Shown piece after piece: positions 55,519-63,948 of a stretch of DNA of 64,000 nt; positions within the stretch are counted from its first letter, which is position 1, and each line of letters starts with the position of its first letter. The notes beneath the pieces are model-generated. The model had not been told where the DNA came from. It did no database searches and saw only the letters and a list, made by a program, of their open reading frames with translations. The position numbers were made by a program, and so were the translations under genes. The stretch is from Marinobacter antarcticus. Its GTDB lineage: Bacteria > Pseudomonadota > Gammaproteobacteria > Pseudomonadales > Oleiphilaceae. The stretch spans positions 1-64,000 of the forward strand of contig NZ_FRAQ01000004.1 of the NCBI RefSeq assembly GCF_900142385.1, in the 5' to 3' direction.

Positions 55519-55551
55519 GTTTTGGCCAGACAGTTGAGACCTTGGAAAAGC

Positions 55552-55602
55552 CAGACACAAAAAAGGCGAAGCCGTTATGCGGCTTCGCCTTTTTTGTGTC
55601 TG
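55552..55602. terminator. Bidirectional terminator between uspA-like gene and trpB
   Basis: Two 23-base arms (55552-55574 and 55580-55602) are perfect inverse complements with loop TTATG. The core AAAAAAGGCGAAGCC / GGCTTCGCCTTTTTT gives A/T-runs on both sides, so it ends both converging transcripts. Confidence 0.93.
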
Positions 55603-55612
55603 CGACAGGCGC

Positions 55613-56818
55613 TTACAGCCCCAGTTTTTCTGCCACGTAGTCGGCGTCTTTATCCCCACGGCCTGAAAGGTTGATCAGAATGGACTGCTCCTGCGATAGC
55701 TTTGGAGCCTCGCGTATGGCCCAAGCCACCGCGTGAGCGCTTTCCAGCGCAGGAATGATGCCTTCCACCCGCGACAGCATCATAAACGCATCCAGACACT
55801 CGTTGTCATTGGCGCTGGCGTACTCCACACGGCCCAGGTCTTTCAGATGGCTGTGCTGTGGGCCACTGCCAGGGTAGTCCAGCCCGGAAGCAATGGAGTG
55901 CACAGGCATTGGGTTACCTTCGCTATCTTCGAGCACATAGCAGGCCATGCCGTGTATCTGACCGGGCTTGCCCAGTGTCATGGTTGCTGCGTGGCGATCT
56001 GTATCCAGGCCTTCACCGGCCGGCTCTACACCTACCAGCTTGACGCTTTCATCATTCAGGAACGCCGTGAAAATGCCCATGGCATTGGAACCGCCACCCA
56101 CGCAGGCAGCTACGTAATCCGGAAGCTTCTTGTAACGCTCCATAAACTGCGCGCGGGCTTCGCGACCAACAACCGACTGAAAGTCGCGAACCATCCCCGG
56201 GAAGGGATGCGGGCCAACAACGGAGCCAATGGCGTAGATGAAATTCTGCGGATCTTTCAGGTACTCATCAAAGGCGCTGTCGACGGCGTCTTTGAGGGTG
56301 GCGGTACCGCGAGTAACCGGAACCAGCGTGGCGCCCAGGATTTTCATCTTGGTCACGTTCGGGTGTTCTTTGGCGATATCCACCGTACCCATATGGATCT
56401 CGCAGGGAATGCCCACCAGAGCGCAAGCCGTTGCCAAGGCGACACCGTGCTGGCCCGCGCCAGTCTCCGCAATGACTTTGGTCTTGCCCATGAACTTCGC
56501 CAGCAAGGCTTCACCCAGGCAGTGATTGATCTTGTGAGCACCGGTGTGGTTAAGGTCCTCCCGTTTCAGATAGATGCGCGCTCCTCCGAGCTTTTCGGAC
56601 AGACGGCGCGCGTAGAAAATCGGGCTGGGGCGACCCACATAGTCTGCTAGCAAGTAATTCAGTTCATCCTGAAAATCCTTACGCTGGCGGATTTCCTGAT
56701 AGGCGGCGCTGATTTCATCCATTACCTGCTTCATTTCCGGCGGCACAAACTGCCCTCCGAATTTACCAAAAAAACCCTGTGCATCGGGCAGGTTGTCATA
56801 GGGGGAAGGTGTGCTCAT
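55613..56818 (-). CDS. trpB: Tryptophan synthase beta chain, without adjacent trpA
   Basis: 401 residues. It makes tryptophan from indole and serine with PLP. The PLP lysine block [24 protein letters not shown], the serine-binding [15 protein letters not shown], the glycine loop [11 protein letters not shown] and the C-terminal [12 protein letters not shown] and [13 protein letters not shown] are intact. In most relatives trpB is followed by trpA; here the gene is followed by a bidirectional terminator and no trpA is in the window. It may be a second, stand-alone beta chain, or trpA lies elsewhere. Confidence 0.93.
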   Translation of the reverse strand: MSTPSPYDNLPDAQGFFGKFGGQFVPPEMKQVMDEISAAYQEIRQRKDFQDELNYLLADYVGRPSPIFYARRLSEKLGGARIYLKREDLNHTGAHKINHCLGEALLAKFMGKTKVIAETGAGQHGVALATACALVGIPCEIHMGTVDIAKEHPNVTKMKILGATLVPVTRGTATLKDAVDSAFDEYLKDPQNFIYAIGSVVGPHPFPGMVRDFQSVVGREARAQFMERYKKLPDYVAACVGGGSNAMGIFTAFLNDESVKLVGVEPAGEGLDTDRHAATMTLGKPGQIHGMACYVLEDSEGNPMPVHSIASGLDYPGSGPQHSHLKDLGRVEYASANDNECLDAFMMLSRVEGIIPALESAHAVAWAIREAPKLSQEQSILINLSGRGDKDADYVAEKLGL

Positions 56819-56917
56819 AAAATAGTGTCTCGCTCGAAATTATGGAGTAATGATAGCGCTCCGTTCGGGGTCGCTCAATGCTGATAGAACCTGGGGGAAT
56901 GAGTTGTGCCTTTCAAA

Positions 56918-58111
56918 TCAGGCTGACTGCCCCGCAGCCACCCCTGAAGCCCAGGCCCAATTAAAGTTATGCCCGCCCAGGTGGCCTGTTACGTCCACAA
57001 CCTCGCCAATAAAGTACAGGTTCGGATGATCGAGTGCTGCCATGGTTTTTGATGAAAGCTGGCGGGTGTCTACACCGCCCAGAGTTACTTCAGCTGTGCG
57101 ATACCCTTCTGTTCCCGCTGGCTTGACTGTCCACTGCCCCAGTGTGTCCGCAATCTGCTCAAGATCGATATTCTTGTAGGCCTGAAGAGGGCCTTGCCAG
57201 CCGTATAGCTCGTTGAAGGCCTGCGCAAAACGCTTGGGCAGGTGCTGGGCCAGGTACTGGGCAACGGTTGATTGCGGCTTTTGTTTGCGCAGGGAAGCAA
57301 GATCTTCACGGATATTGCGCTCTGGTAGCAGGTTGATCCTCAGCGGATCGCCGGGATGCCAGAAGCTGGAGATCTGTAGCATCGACGGTCCGCTCAGGCC
57401 CCGGTGTGTGACCAGCATGGGTTCACGGAAATGTTGATTATTACAGGCTGCATCCACCGGGCAACTCACGCCTGAGAGAGGTGCCAGTTGCTGTTTCAAC
57501 TCCGGGTGCAGCGTGAAGGGCACAAGCCCTGCCCGGGTAGGCAGAACCGTAAGCCCGAACTGCCGGGCAATCTCGTACCCGAATCCTGTGGCACCCATGG
57601 TCGGGATGGATAGCCCTCCGCAGGCGATAACCAGGGATTCACAGAGCAAAGTGCCTGAGCCGGTTTTTACACGGTAGTGTTCGGCCTCCTGGGCAATGCC
57701 TTTCACGCTGGTTTTCATGCGGATTTCGGCACCGGCCCATTCGCATTCGGTCAGCAGCATGGTGACTATGTCTTTTGCGCTGTCCTTGCAGAACAACTGG
57801 CCGGCTGCTTTCTCTTCGTGTTCTATGCCGTGACGCTCCACAAGATCCAGAAAATGCTGCGGGGTATAGCGTTTTAGCGCTGAGATGCAGAAACGTGGGT
57901 TGTCTGATAGAAAGTTGGCAGGCGTGCTGTTGAGATTGATGAAATTACAGCGCCCGCCACCGGACATGAGAATTTTTTTACCGGGTTTGTTGGCGTGATC
58001 GAGTACCAGCACCTTGCGACCACGATAGCCTGCTGTGGCTGCGCACATCAGGCCTGCGGCGCCGGCACCGATAATGATCACATCGTACTGGTTGCTGGAG
58101 CTTGCCGTCAT
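56918..58111 (-). CDS. YhiN/HI0933-family flavoprotein
   Basis: 397 residues. N-terminal FAD fold YDVIIIGAGAAGLMCAATAGYRGRKVLVLDHANKPGKKILMSGGGRCNFIN (key: GAGAAGLMCA and GKKILMSGGGRCNF) and the C-terminal LYFIGEVVDVTGHLGGHNFNWAWASG are the HI0933 signatures. Function is unclear; related proteins are thought to act on RNA or as an oxidoreductase. Standalone on the minus strand with 99 bases before trpB. Confidence 0.9.
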   Translation of the reverse strand: MTASSSNQYDVIIIGAGAAGLMCAATAGYRGRKVLVLDHANKPGKKILMSGGGRCNFINLNSTPANFLSDNPRFCISALKRYTPQHFLDLVERHGIEHEEKAAGQLFCKDSAKDIVTMLLTECEWAGAEIRMKTSVKGIAQEAEHYRVKTGSGTLLCESLVIACGGLSIPTMGATGFGYEIARQFGLTVLPTRAGLVPFTLHPELKQQLAPLSGVSCPVDAACNNQHFREPMLVTHRGLSGPSMLQISSFWHPGDPLRINLLPERNIREDLASLRKQKPQSTVAQYLAQHLPKRFAQAFNELYGWQGPLQAYKNIDLEQIADTLGQWTVKPAGTEGYRTAEVTLGGVDTRQLSSKTMAALDHPNLYFIGEVVDVTGHLGGHNFNWAWASGVAAGQSA

Positions 58112-58172
58112 TGCTGCCTGCCGGTTGGTTTATGTGGTGCGCAGTATACCAGCCTCAGGACAAGGTTACGGT

Positions 58173-58979
58173 TCAATCCATGTGAACAGTTCCTTCCATA
58201 TAGAACGCGGCTTGCCCCGCGATAGCGACACGATCGCCCTTCAATTCACAGCGTAAAAAACCGCCACGAGCTGAGAGTTGCCTTGCCTCGAGAATGGTTT
58301 TGCCGAGCTTTTCTGCCCAGTAGGGCACCAGCACACTGTGAATCGAGCCGGTTACCGGGTCTTCATCAAGCCCCGCGCCGGGGGCGAAGTAACGGCTAAC
58401 AAAGTCGGCAGTCTCGCCAGGTGCGGTGATGATCAAACCCAGATTGTCGAGTTCTTTTAGCATACGCATATCCGGTTGCGCTGCTTTCACGGCGGTCTCA
58501 TTTTCCAGAACGACCATGTAGTTGGAGTCGCCGGGAACGTAGAAGGCAGTCGCGGGTGCGCCTTCAAGGGCGCCACTTATATTCGCCGGTGTTTCTCGCT
58601 CCTCGACAGGAAGGTTGGGAAAATCCAGAACCAGCCAGTCGTCCGGAGCTTTGTGGATACCCAGTGGACCGCTTTTGGAGTGAAAACGAATGTGCTCCGC
58701 AGGCCAATTCAACTTATTGAAAATAACCCAGGCGCTGGCCAGAGTGGCATGCCCGCAAAGAGGCACCTCGATACGGGGAGTGAACCAACGTATGTGAAAG
58801 TCCGAGTCATCGGCGCCGGGTTCGTGCACAAAAAACGCCGTCTCCGACAGGTTGTTCTCGGCGGCCAGTGCCTGAAGTGTCTCATCCGGAAGCCATGCTT
58901 TCAGTGGCATGACAGCGGCCGGATTACCCTTGAAAAGCTCGCTGGTAAAAGCGTCTATCTGATAGATGGGATAACTCAT
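58173..58979 (-). CDS. PhzF-family isomerase/epimerase-like protein
   Basis: 268 residues with the PhzF start YPIYQIDAFTSELFKGNPAAVMPL and the conserved LSETAFFVH and CGHATLASAWV. The catalytic Glu in NLSETAF is present. There is no phenazine cluster near, so this is the general housekeeping branch of unknown substrate. Its ATG overlaps the stop of a small upstream ORF (ATGA). Confidence 0.9.
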   Translation of the reverse strand: MSYPIYQIDAFTSELFKGNPAAVMPLKAWLPDETLQALAAENNLSETAFFVHEPGADDSDFHIRWFTPRIEVPLCGHATLASAWVIFNKLNWPAEHIRFHSKSGPLGIHKAPDDWLVLDFPNLPVEERETPANISGALEGAPATAFYVPGDSNYMVVLENETAVKAAQPDMRMLKELDNLGLIITAPGETADFVSRYFAPGAGLDEDPVTGSIHSVLVPYWAEKLGKTILEARQLSARGGFLRCELKGDRVAIAGQAAFYMEGTVHMD

Positions 58980-59125
58980 GTTCTGTTCTCCGGGAGCAAA
59001 CGCTTAGCGTAGTGGTGGGCTTTGTAGCTGGCAAACTGTGCCAGCTCACGCTCACTGTATAAGTGCAGCTCGGGTAGCAGGTTATGGTGTGTAACTACCC
59101 AGTGCTTGTCTTCGATTTCAGACAA
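58976..59125 (-). CDS. Small unrecognised protein translationally coupled to the PhzF gene
   Basis: About 49 residues from a TTG at 59125 (AGGA close upstream) or 60 from a TTG at 59158. Sequence SEIEDKHWVVTHHNLLPELH then YSERELAQFASYKAHHYAKR has an even, protein-like composition, rich in His and aromatic residues. The stop overlaps the PhzF ATG by ATGA, a strong sign of co-translation. I do not recognise the family and it overlaps a MocR-like remnant on the other strand. Both starts are non-ATG, which lowers confidence. Confidence 0.45.
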   Translation of the reverse strand: MSEIEDKHWVVTHHNLLPELHLYSERELAQFASYKAHHYAKRLLPENRT

Positions 59126-59236
59126 GTTCGAGTCCTGCTTGCGGCTGAACGGCGGCAACCCCTGGAGCGAGCGTATCTACCAGGCAATCGCCAGGCTTGG
59201 CGCGCTTGTCCATGAGGAGCAAGTCAACAAGATTGG
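59109..59236 (+). pseudogene. C-terminal remnant of a MocR-type (GntR/aminotransferase) regulator
   Basis: Frame beginning at 59109 reads SSISDKFESCLRLNGGNPWS then ERIYQAIARLGALVHEEQV to a TAG at 59234-59236. This resembles the last ~40 residues of MocR/PdxR regulators (…CLRLNCGHPW…RIERALATLG…). No upstream exons of the HTH or aminotransferase body exist: the frame overlaps the PhzF-coupled ORF on the opposite strand and no start is near. It looks like the 3' remnant of a deleted regulator gene that once converged with phzF. Confidence 0.55.
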
Positions 59237-59382
59237 TGTATAGTCTTTGCTTAATAGTACGTTAGTGTAATTTCTCGAAACGGCCCAATTTAATACTATC
59301 CCGACTAGACGAAAGTACAGTAACTCCAGCGATTTTTCCGAATAGGCCACAAGAATAACAGGCCTGCACAGAGGACCACCCA
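59237..59382. other. Promoter region of the acyl-CoA ligase gene
   Basis: About 145 AT-rich bases after the MocR remnant. No palindrome of the LiuR type and no clear -35/-10 pair could be assigned; it must contain the promoter of the gene at 59383. Confidence 0.4.
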
Positions 59383-61011
59383 ATGACCTCAATCTTCGAT
59401 CAGGGCCTTGCCCCCGTTGATGCTAACTACGCCGTTCAATCCCCGATTGATTTTATTGAGCGTACCGCCAGTGTTTACCCCGAGTATCCCTCCATCATTC
59501 ACGGGGCCATCCGATACAACTGGTCTCAGACTTATGATCGCTCACGGCGCTTGGCTTCGGCCTTGAAAGGTCGTGGCATTGGCCAAGGCGATACGGTAGC
59601 CGCCATGTTGCCCAATATTCCGGCCATGGTGGAGTGTCATTTCGGTGTGCCCATGATTGGCGCAGTCTTGAATGCATTGAATATACGCCTGGATGCAGAA
59701 GCCATTGCCTTCATGCTTGAGCACGGTGAGTCCAAGGCTGTGATCGCAGATCGTGAATTCGGTGCGGTGATTCGCGATGCTGTCAGCCGTATGGAAAACA
59801 AGCCGCTGATCATCGATGTGGACGACCCGGAATACGGCGAGGGTGTTCAGGTCAGCGACCTGGACTACGAAGCATTTCTGAAAGAAGGTGATCCGCAGTT
59901 TCAGTGGAGCTTCCCGGAAAGTGAGTGGGATGCCATATCGCTGAACTACACTTCCGGAACCACCGGCAACCCCAAAGGCGTGGTGTATCACCATCGCGGC
60001 GCTTATATCAACGCGCTGGGTAACCAGGCAGTGTGGTCGATGGGCATGCACCCTGTGTATCTGTGGACGTTGCCGATGTTCCACTGCAATGGCTGGTGCT
60101 TCCCCTGGACGATTACCGCCATGGCGGGCACCCACGTGTGTCTGCGCCGGGTAGACCCGGTAAAGATCCTTCAGCTGATCAAAGAACACCAGGTTACCCA
60201 CATGTGTGGTGCGCCCATTGTGCTGAACGCACTGCTGAATGTGCCGCCTGAGGCCAAAGCAGGTATTGACCACGAAGTCCGCTCCATGACCGCGGGTGCG
60301 GCGCCTCCGGCTCAGGTGATTGGTGCCGTCGAGGAAATGGGCATTAAGGTGACTCACGTATACGGCCTGACGGAGGTCTATGGCCCGGTAACGGTTTGCG
60401 CGTGGAAGTCCGAATGGGACGAGTTGCCGCTGCATGACCGTGCGAAGATTAAAGCCCGCCAGGGCGTGCGTTACCATACGCTTGCCGGCACCATGGTGGG
60501 TGACATCAACACAATGGAAGCGGTTCCCAAAGATGGTAAAACCATCGGCGAGATCTTCCTGCGTGGTAATACAGTTATGAAAGGCTACCTGAAGAATCCG
60601 AAAGCCACTGAGGAGGCGTTCCGCGGCGGCTGGTTCCACACTGGTGATTTGGCTGTGTGGCACGAGGATGGCTACATGGAAATCAAAGATCGCCTGAAGG
60701 ACATCATTATTTCCGGTGGCGAGAACATTTCCACCATTGAGGTTGAGGATGTGCTCTACCGGCATCCAGCCGTTCTGGAGGCTGCGGTGGTGGCGCGACC
60801 GGATGAAAAGTGGGGCGAAACGCCCTGTGCCTTTGTAACGCTGAAGCCAGAAGCGGGGGATGTGAGCGAAGAAGATATTATCAATTTCTGTCGCGGACAC
60901 CTGGCGCGTTTCAAGGTGCCCAAGACCGTTGTTTTCTCTGAATTGCCCAAGACATCGACAGGCAAGATCCAGAAGTTTGTGCTCAGAGATCAGGCCAAAG
61001 CTCTGGAGTAA
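59383..61011 (+). CDS. AMP-binding long/medium-chain fatty acyl-CoA synthetase
   Basis: 542 residues of the ANL superfamily, close to the AlkK/DmdB group. Motifs: phosphate loop LNYTSGTTGNPKGVVYHHRG, A5 HVYGLTEVYGPVTV, A8 GGWFHTGDLAVWHEDGYMEI with DRLKDIIISGGENISTIEVE, and catalytic Lys in KTSTGKIQKFVLRDQ. It activates fatty acids, and in this organism possibly alkane-derived acids. It stands alone, followed after 152 bases by a metal-dependent hydrolase gene. Confidence 0.9.
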   Translation: MTSIFDQGLAPVDANYAVQSPIDFIERTASVYPEYPSIIHGAIRYNWSQTYDRSRRLASALKGRGIGQGDTVAAMLPNIPAMVECHFGVPMIGAVLNALNIRLDAEAIAFMLEHGESKAVIADREFGAVIRDAVSRMENKPLIIDVDDPEYGEGVQVSDLDYEAFLKEGDPQFQWSFPESEWDAISLNYTSGTTGNPKGVVYHHRGAYINALGNQAVWSMGMHPVYLWTLPMFHCNGWCFPWTITAMAGTHVCLRRVDPVKILQLIKEHQVTHMCGAPIVLNALLNVPPEAKAGIDHEVRSMTAGAAPPAQVIGAVEEMGIKVTHVYGLTEVYGPVTVCAWKSEWDELPLHDRAKIKARQGVRYHTLAGTMVGDINTMEAVPKDGKTIGEIFLRGNTVMKGYLKNPKATEEAFRGGWFHTGDLAVWHEDGYMEIKDRLKDIIISGGENISTIEVEDVLYRHPAVLEAAVVARPDEKWGETPCAFVTLKPEAGDVSEEDIINFCRGHLARFKVPKTVVFSELPKTSTGKIQKFVLRDQAKALE

Positions 61012-61042
61012 CTTGCTGACAGAATGTCATTTCGTGACAATC

Positions 61043-61125
61043 TGTCCGATTGTGGTGTCAGGCCTCTTCCTTTATTTGGGAATTCAGGTTTAAACTGCCT
61101 GAAGTGATGAGTTTTTGTCCGATTG
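61043..61125 (+). repeat. 10-bp direct repeat in the promoter region of the PF10118 gene
   Basis: TGTCCGATTG occurs at 61043-61052 and 61116-61125, 73 bases apart, both upstream of the gene starting at 61164. A small hairpin TGTCA-TTTCG-TGACA (61025-61039) lies beside the first copy. Possible operator pair; the regulator is unknown. Confidence 0.4.
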
Positions 61126-61163
61126 GGACGGCTGATCACACCATAATAAAAAAGGAGGCAGTC

Positions 61164-61994
61164 ATGACTCTCAGCTCCACTCCCGAGGGGGTGTCCGTTC
61201 AGCCACGGCACCTGCACTTTGATGTCAGCGAAGATCTGAAAACGCTCTGGCACGGCGATGATGCGTTCCGGACAGCGTTCTTCAATGCGTTATCGCTTCA
61301 GTTCCCGGACGGTGAACAGCAGTTTATAAACGCGGTGCGGCTCTACCAGGGCAAGATTGAAGACCCGAAACTGAAAGCCGAGATTCGCGGCTTTATCGGC
61401 CAGGAAGCTTTGCACAGTCGTGAACATAAAGCCTACAACGAGGCCTTGAAAGCACGGGGTTATGACATCGTCGGGCTGGATCGCCGTTTTCGCAAGCACA
61501 TGGAGTGGGTTGGAAAGCTGTCGCCCAGCCGGCAACTGGCGGGCACTTGCGGCGCCGAGCATTACACTGCAGTGCTGGCCAATGCCATTCTGAGCAACCC
61601 CGAATGGCTGGCTGGTGCCAAGCCTGTCATGGCAGAGCTCTGGCGCTGGCATGCTATCGAAGAAACCGAGCACAAATCGGTGGCGTTTGATGTTTACCGG
61701 GAGTGCGTTGGTAACGAGCGCCTGCGACGGATTATTTTTCTGTTTGTGACCTGGAACTTCTTCAAGTACACCTTCCTGAATACCTGCAGCCTGCTGAAAA
61801 CTGACGGTAGGCTCTGGAGCCTTCGCACCTGGATGGGCGGGCTCAGCTTCTTGTGGGGTAAGCCCGGCATTCTGCGGAAGTGTCTGCCTGGGTTTCTGGC
61901 GTATTTTCGAAAGGACTTCCACCCCTGGCATCAGGACAACAGGGCGCTGCTGGAAAAAAATCTCCGGGAACTGGAGGCTGGCAGCCTGACCTGA
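61164..61994 (+). CDS. PF10118-type metal-dependent hydrolase
   Basis: 276 residues. Conserved acidic and His residues expected for a di-iron-like or metal site appear in FIGQEALHSREHKAYN, GAEHYTAVLANAIL and WRWHAIEETEHKSVAFDVY (E-x2-H pairs). ATG 61164 has AAAGGAGG at 61150-61157; the frame is open upstream without a good site. The substrate is unknown; the family is often found near lipid or CoA metabolism. Confidence 0.85.
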   Translation: MTLSSTPEGVSVQPRHLHFDVSEDLKTLWHGDDAFRTAFFNALSLQFPDGEQQFINAVRLYQGKIEDPKLKAEIRGFIGQEALHSREHKAYNEALKARGYDIVGLDRRFRKHMEWVGKLSPSRQLAGTCGAEHYTAVLANAILSNPEWLAGAKPVMAELWRWHAIEETEHKSVAFDVYRECVGNERLRRIIFLFVTWNFFKYTFLNTCSLLKTDGRLWSLRTWMGGLSFLWGKPGILRKCLPGFLAYFRKDFHPWHQDNRALLEKNLRELEAGSLT

Positions 61995-62152
61995 ACAGAA
62001 ACTCAGGCTCAGCCCGAGGCGATCGAACTGGCCCGTGCGCAGCGAACCCAACGTAATTCTGGCAAACTTGCCTAGGCAGCCTCCATGTTAGCCTCGTCGT
62101 ATCGCGTATAATTCCAATCGTTTTGCATCATATCGACAGGGCCGCCAATATC

Positions 62153-63187
62153 ATGACCAGAGACAAGATCGATCCAGGCAGTCAACTGCTTGAACTGCAT
62201 GTGAAGCATGAGGTTGCTTCGCTGAAAGGCGCAAAGCTTCGCAAGTTCCTTAAGCAGGAGGTCAGTGAGATTCTTGATCTCGCAGGTGAAGTCACACTGA
62301 ACCGCATCGCCTCGGAAAACCAGGTGATGGATATCATTCAGCGTGTCGTTGTGAATATGGAACTGGACGCGGGAGTTCCGGAGCTGGCGGGTGAAATGGC
62401 CACTGAAGTGCTGAATGCACCGGTTCAGGAAAAGACAGCACTGGGAGACATTATCACCCGGGAGCAGGCCACCGGCTTCGTGGAAGAAATGCTTGAGTTG
62501 AGGCAGCAGCGCGAGCGGGTGATCAGTGAAATTATGGCGCACCCGGTCTATCAGGAACTGGTCTCAAATATGGTGTATCAGGGGGTAGTCAATTACCTCT
62601 ATGAAGACAACCTGATTACAAAGTCGGTACCCGGTGTCGGTTCCATGATGAAGTTTGGCAAGCGTATGGCGAACAAGGCGGTACCCGGGCTGGACGAAAC
62701 GTTTGAGCGCCGGCTAAAAGCCTGGCTTTCAGACAGCCTGCCAGGGCTGATTAACCGCAGTGAGCTGTTCCTGCAAAAGGCACTCTCCGATGATGAGGTG
62801 AGGGATACGGTTATGGCGGCCTGGGTTGCCATGGAGGACCGAACGCTTGCGGATTTGCATGAAGGGCTGGGCGACGTTCAGCTGCAGGAGTTTGTGGTGC
62901 TGGGCTATGAGTTCTGGCTGCAGTTCCGGAAAACTGCCTACTTTGAGGGTTGTACCCGGGCCGTGGTTGCGCACCTGTTCGTAAAATATGGCGATCGGCC
63001 GCTCACCGACCTGCTCGGCGACGTTGGGGTTACCCGTGAGGTAATCATGACAGAGGTAGACGCCTGGGCTATTCCGGTTATAGACGTGCTTCGGGAAGAG
63101 GGTTATGTTGAGGCGCTTGTGCGTCGGCGACTGTCAGCTTTCTACAGCTCCGCAGCGGCACGCAAAATTCTTGAGCAGGAGTCATAG
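62153..63187 (+). CDS. Uncharacterised soluble, mostly helical protein
   Basis: 344 residues from ATG 62153; a TTG at 62123 adds ten residues. Start MTRDKIDPGSQLLELHVKHE. It is rich in helix-forming residues, has no signal peptide and no membrane segment, and no catalytic motif that I recognise. A glycine-valine stretch (TKSVPGVGSMMKFGKRMANK) lies near residue 165. It may be a scaffold or storage-granule-associated protein; this is a guess. It lies 158 bases after the metal-dependent hydrolase and 37 before the LysE gene. Confidence 0.7.
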   Translation: MTRDKIDPGSQLLELHVKHEVASLKGAKLRKFLKQEVSEILDLAGEVTLNRIASENQVMDIIQRVVVNMELDAGVPELAGEMATEVLNAPVQEKTALGDIITREQATGFVEEMLELRQQRERVISEIMAHPVYQELVSNMVYQGVVNYLYEDNLITKSVPGVGSMMKFGKRMANKAVPGLDETFERRLKAWLSDSLPGLINRSELFLQKALSDDEVRDTVMAAWVAMEDRTLADLHEGLGDVQLQEFVVLGYEFWLQFRKTAYFEGCTRAVVAHLFVKYGDRPLTDLLGDVGVTREVIMTEVDAWAIPVIDVLREEGYVEALVRRRLSAFYSSAAARKILEQES

Positions 63188-63224
63188 CCTTCAGTCTTCT
63201 GCATTAAAAGATACGGAGGTCTGT

Positions 63225-63857
63225 TTGTTTACTGATCTGTTTTGGGCCTACCTGATTGCAATAAGTTTGCTGACCGTAACGCCGGGTGTGGATACACTTC
63301 TGGTTATGCGCAACGCCGGTCGCGGGGGCTTTCGGGATGGCTGTGTGACCAGCGCAGGTATTTGCAGTGGCCTGTTTATTCACGCCACTCTCTCGGCTCT
63401 GGGCATCTCCCTCCTTTTGCTAGAAACGGCTTGGGCATTCTCCGCGCTGAAGTGGGCCGGGGCCTGTTATCTGATCTGGCTTGGTCTTGGTTCGCTGAGG
63501 CAGGCTATAAATCGCGGGCCCGCTCTCAGCCCGGAATCGCCTTCGGTTGCGCGCCGCTGTGTTCCTTTAACGGTGTCGTTTCGTGAAGGCCTGCTCTCCA
63601 ATGTGCTCAATCCGAAAACTGCTCTGTTTTATATGGCTCTGTTGCCTCAGTTTGTGGACCCTTCAGGGAGTGCTTTCCTGCAGTCGCTGATGCTGGCCGG
63701 CGTGCATTTTCTACTGGCGATGTTCTGGCAGTGCGGGTTGGCGTGGATGGTTGTGCGTTTCCGGGGCGTAGGTGTTGGTGTTCGGGTTAAGCGGCTGCTC
63801 AATGGGCTGACCGGAGGGTTCTTTATTGCAATGGGAGCCAAGCTCGCAGTCAATTGA
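63225..63857 (+). CDS. LysE/RhtB-family amino acid exporter
   Basis: 210 residues, five to six helices. The family start FTDLFWAYLIAISLLTVTPGVDTLLVMRNAGRGGFRDG and later SFREGLLSNVLNPKTALFYMALLPQFVD are the LysE hallmarks. The start is TTG at 63225 with GGAGG at 63215-63219, five bases upstream, giving normal family length; the longer frame back to 63105 would overlap the previous gene. It is followed by an intrinsic terminator. Confidence 0.88.
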   Translation: MFTDLFWAYLIAISLLTVTPGVDTLLVMRNAGRGGFRDGCVTSAGICSGLFIHATLSALGISLLLLETAWAFSALKWAGACYLIWLGLGSLRQAINRGPALSPESPSVARRCVPLTVSFREGLLSNVLNPKTALFYMALLPQFVDPSGSAFLQSLMLAGVHFLLAMFWQCGLAWMVVRFRGVGVGVRVKRLLNGLTGGFFIAMGAKLAVN

Positions 63858-63882
63858 CCGGGGAGTCAGGGAGCATACAAAT

Positions 63883-63917
63883 AAAAAGGGAAGCCGGTGT
63901 CGGCTTCCCTTTTTTTG
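63883..63917 (+). terminator. Intrinsic terminator after the LysE gene (bidirectional)
   Basis: AAAAAGGGAAGCCG (63883-63896) pairs with CGGCTTCCCTTTTT (63901-63914), loop GTGT, followed by T's. A-rich left arm gives a T-run on the other strand, so it can also end the converging minus-strand gene. Confidence 0.9.
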
Positions 63918-63948
63918 ATTCAGACGGTAGCGCTCAACCGCGCTGGAC

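Noticed and set aside
59542..60900. Open frame of 452 codons on the minus strand
   Set aside because: It is fully antisense to the acyl-CoA synthetase at 59383, whose motifs are all intact.
63105..63224. N-terminal extension of the LysE exporter
   Set aside because: It would overlap the previous gene by more than 80 bases; the TTG at 63225 with GGAGG gives the normal start of the family.
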